From contig NW_003113535.1 in the NCBI RefSeq assembly GCF_000003605.2, positions 1 through 20,694 on the forward strand: 20,694 nucleotides of DNA. Direction: 5' to 3'. Position numbers and translations under genes: made by a program. The notes below the pieces were generated by a model, which worked only from the letters and a program-made list of their open reading frames with translations, did no database searches and was not told the origin of the DNA. Positions within the stretch are counted from its first letter, which is position 1. Every line of letters begins with the position of its first letter. This DNA is from Saccoglossus kowalevskii (lineage: Eukaryota > Hemichordata > Enteropneusta > Harrimaniidae). Of the stretch, positions 19,624 through 20,694 are shown piece by piece.

Positions 19624-20694
19624 GTCTTCAGTATAGAGGAGATATATCAGTTTGGATGAATTGTAACTGACAGCTGATATCATATTGTTGGCATGGTTAT
19701 ATTTGGGTAGAGTATTCAGAATAGAGTAGGTATATCAGTGTGGATGGCTTGTAACTGACAGTTGGTATCATATTGTTGGTATAGTTCTATTTGAGTAGAG
19801 TCTTCAGTATAGAGTAGATATATCAGTGTGGGTGGATGGTAACTGACAGCTGGTATCATATTGTTGGCATGGTTCTATTTGAGTCCAGTCTTCAGTATAG
19901 AGTAGATATATCTGTGTGGGTGGATTGTAACTGACAGCTGATATCATATTGTTGGTATGATTCTATTTGAGTAGAGTCTTCAGTATAGAGTAGATATATC
20001 AGTGTGGATGGATTGTATCTGACAGCTGGTATCATATTGTTGGTATGGTTCTATTTGAGTAGAGTCTTCAGTATAAAGTAGATATATCAGTGTGGATGGA
20101 TTGAATCTGACAGCTGGTATCATATTGTTGGTATGGTTCTATTTGGGTAGAGTCTTCAGTACGGAGTAGATATATCAGTGTAGATGGATTGTAACTGACA
20201 GCTGGTATCATATTGTTGGTATGGTTCTATTTGGGTAGAGTCTTCAGTATAGAATAGATATACCAGTGTAGATGGATTGTAACTAACAGCTGGTATCATA
20301 TTGTTGGTATGGTTCTATTTGGGTAGAGTCTTTAGTATAGAGTAGATATATCAGTGTAGATAGATTGTAACTAACAGCTGGTATCATATTGTTGGTATGG
20401 TTCTATTTGAGTAGAGTCTTCAGTATAGAGTAGATATATCAGTGTGGATGGATTGTAACTGATAGATGGTATTATATTGTTGGTATGGTTCTATTTGGGT
20501 AGAGTCTTCAGTATAGAGTAGATATATCAGTGTGGAAGGATTGTAACTGACAGCTGCTATCATATTGTTTGTATGCTTCTATTTGGATATAGTCTTCAGT
20601 ATAGAGTAGATATATCAATGTGGATATATTGTAACTGATAGATGGTATTATATTGTTGGTATGGTTCAATTTGGGTAGAGTCTTCAGTATAGAG
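19624..20694 (+). repeat. 13-monomer higher-order unit, copy 3 (cut by window end)
   Basis: Order: GAGGAG with GGTTATATTTG; CAGAATAG with AGGTATATC; GGGTGGATGG with GAGTCCAG (a variant of GAGTCGAG); ATATCTGTG; GTATCTGAC; ATAAAGTAG; ACGGAG; AGAATAG with ATACCAG; CTTTAG with GTGTAGATAG; ACTGATAGATGG; GGAAGG with TATGCTTC; ATCAATGTGG joined to ACTGATAGATGG; then 15 bases of the next monomer. The CTTTAG/GTGTAGATAG monomer also occurs at 16369. The unit end is not visible. Confidence 0.82.

Larger units (their letters stand above)
1..20694 (+). repeat. 88-bp tandem satellite array, 235 monomers, head-to-tail
   Basis: The landmark GTCTTCAG (or a one-base variant) recurs every 88 bp from position 2 to position 20680, giving 235 complete monomers and a 15-base partial one. 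Numbering the unit from that G, other landmarks are GATATATC at 18-25 (a perfect palindrome), CAGCTG at 48-53 (palindrome), and GGTTCTATTTGGG at 72-84. All copies lie in one orientation; I found no inverted monomer, no spacer and no foreign insertion. The consensus has about 37.5% G+C, no CpG, and a G+T-rich plus strand. Because 88 is not a multiple of three, any reading frame shifts phase at each monomer. Array size, orientation and homogeneity are typical of eukaryotic satellite DNA in heterochromatin. The family and species are not recognised, and a centromeric role is possible but not shown. No CENP-B-box-like sequence was seen. Confidence 0.98.
8713..20694 (+). repeat. Subfamily B block (136 monomers plus fragment) with higher-order structure
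   Basis: From about 8713 the monomers change character. Common marks, in unit coordinates, are A33G (GTGGGTGG), A37C (GGCTTG), G46A (ACTAAC), G54A (CTGATATC), G54C (CTGCTATC), T69C (GGCATGG), G83A (TTTGAGTAG), G31A (GTGTAGATGG), plus ACGGAG, AGGTATATC, GAGTCGAG, ATATCTGTG and ATCAATGTGG. Monomer types recur in fixed orders over thousands of bases, so the block is a higher-order repeat rather than a random mixture. The first monomer (8713-8801, 89 bp) combines an A mark (CAGTATGG) with a B mark (CTGATATC) and is the transition unit. Greater divergence than in the A block suggests an older or less homogenised array. Confidence 0.88.

Noticed and set aside
1-20694. CRISPR array
   Set aside because: The repeating unit has no unique spacers: the full 88 bp is conserved from unit to unit, and variation is scattered point changes. 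No cas genes or leader are present.
1-20694. Pol III promoter or tRNA-derived short element in the monomer (GGTTCTATTTG resembles a B box)
   Set aside because: Only about the first half of the B-box pattern matches; the two copies reading GGTTCAATTTG (near 8610 and 20665) are closer but lack the final CC. No convincing A box, T-run terminator or A-rich tail was seen. This could be tested by alignment to tRNA and SINE collections.
1-20694. Telomere-like or G-quadruplex repeats
   Set aside because: The plus strand is G-rich, but the consensus has only one GGG per monomer and no telomere-type hexamer tracts.
1-20694. Array of coding repeats in a large repetitive protein
   Set aside because: 88 bp is not a multiple of three, all six frames meet stops within a few monomers, and substitutions show no codon-position pattern.
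1-20694. Inverted monomers or a large dyad
   Set aside because: The landmark GTCTTCAG is found on the plus strand at every register and I found no stretch with the monomer in reverse orientation. Only short palindromes inside the unit (CAGCTG, GATATATC, TGATATCA) are present.

Overview
The whole window is one uninterrupted satellite DNA array. A monomer of about 88 bp is repeated head-to-tail, always in the same orientation, from the first base to the last. Reading it monomer by monomer from the landmark GTCTTCAG gives 235 complete monomers (positions 2-20679), one leading base and a 15-base partial monomer at the end. By this count 221 monomers are exactly 88 bp and 14 differ in length (86, 87, 89, 90 or 94 bp). 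I see no protein-coding gene, RNA gene, transposon, CRISPR array or unique-sequence island. The array continues past both edges.

The size, uniform orientation and hierarchical organisation are those of a eukaryotic satellite (pericentromeric, centromeric or other heterochromatic DNA). I do not recognise the family or the species. The consensus is about 37.5% G+C, contains no CpG, and is strongly strand-asymmetric (by my count 25 G against 8 C, and 33 T against 22 A).

Layout: (1) 1-353, four monomers of a diverse subfamily here called B. (2) 354-8712, 95 monomers of a more uniform subfamily A (GTGTGGATGG, CAGCTGGTATC, TTGGTATGG, TTTGGGTAG), with sub-variants shared over long distances. (3) 8713-20694, 136 monomers of subfamily B plus the end fragment. 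B monomers fall into many recognisable types (GTGGGTGG, GGCTTG, ACTAAC, CTGATATC, GGCATGG, TTTGAGTAG, ACGGAG and others) arranged in recurring orders, which is a nested higher-order repeat (HOR) organisation.

Segmental duplications inside the array, all in register with the 88-bp unit, include 354-969 with 4142-4757, 1418-1945 with 4758-5285, 2298-3085 with 7573-8360, 5814-6165 with 6605-6956, 9947-11353 with 12849-14255 (16 monomers sharing a 1-bp deletion), 16545-17227 with 17425-18107 (about 8 monomers at a 10-monomer offset), and a four-monomer cassette that recurs seven times in the right half, three times at 13-monomer spacing. These look like successive rounds of unequal exchange or local amplification. 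The only open reading frames of note are products of the repeat and are not supported as genes.
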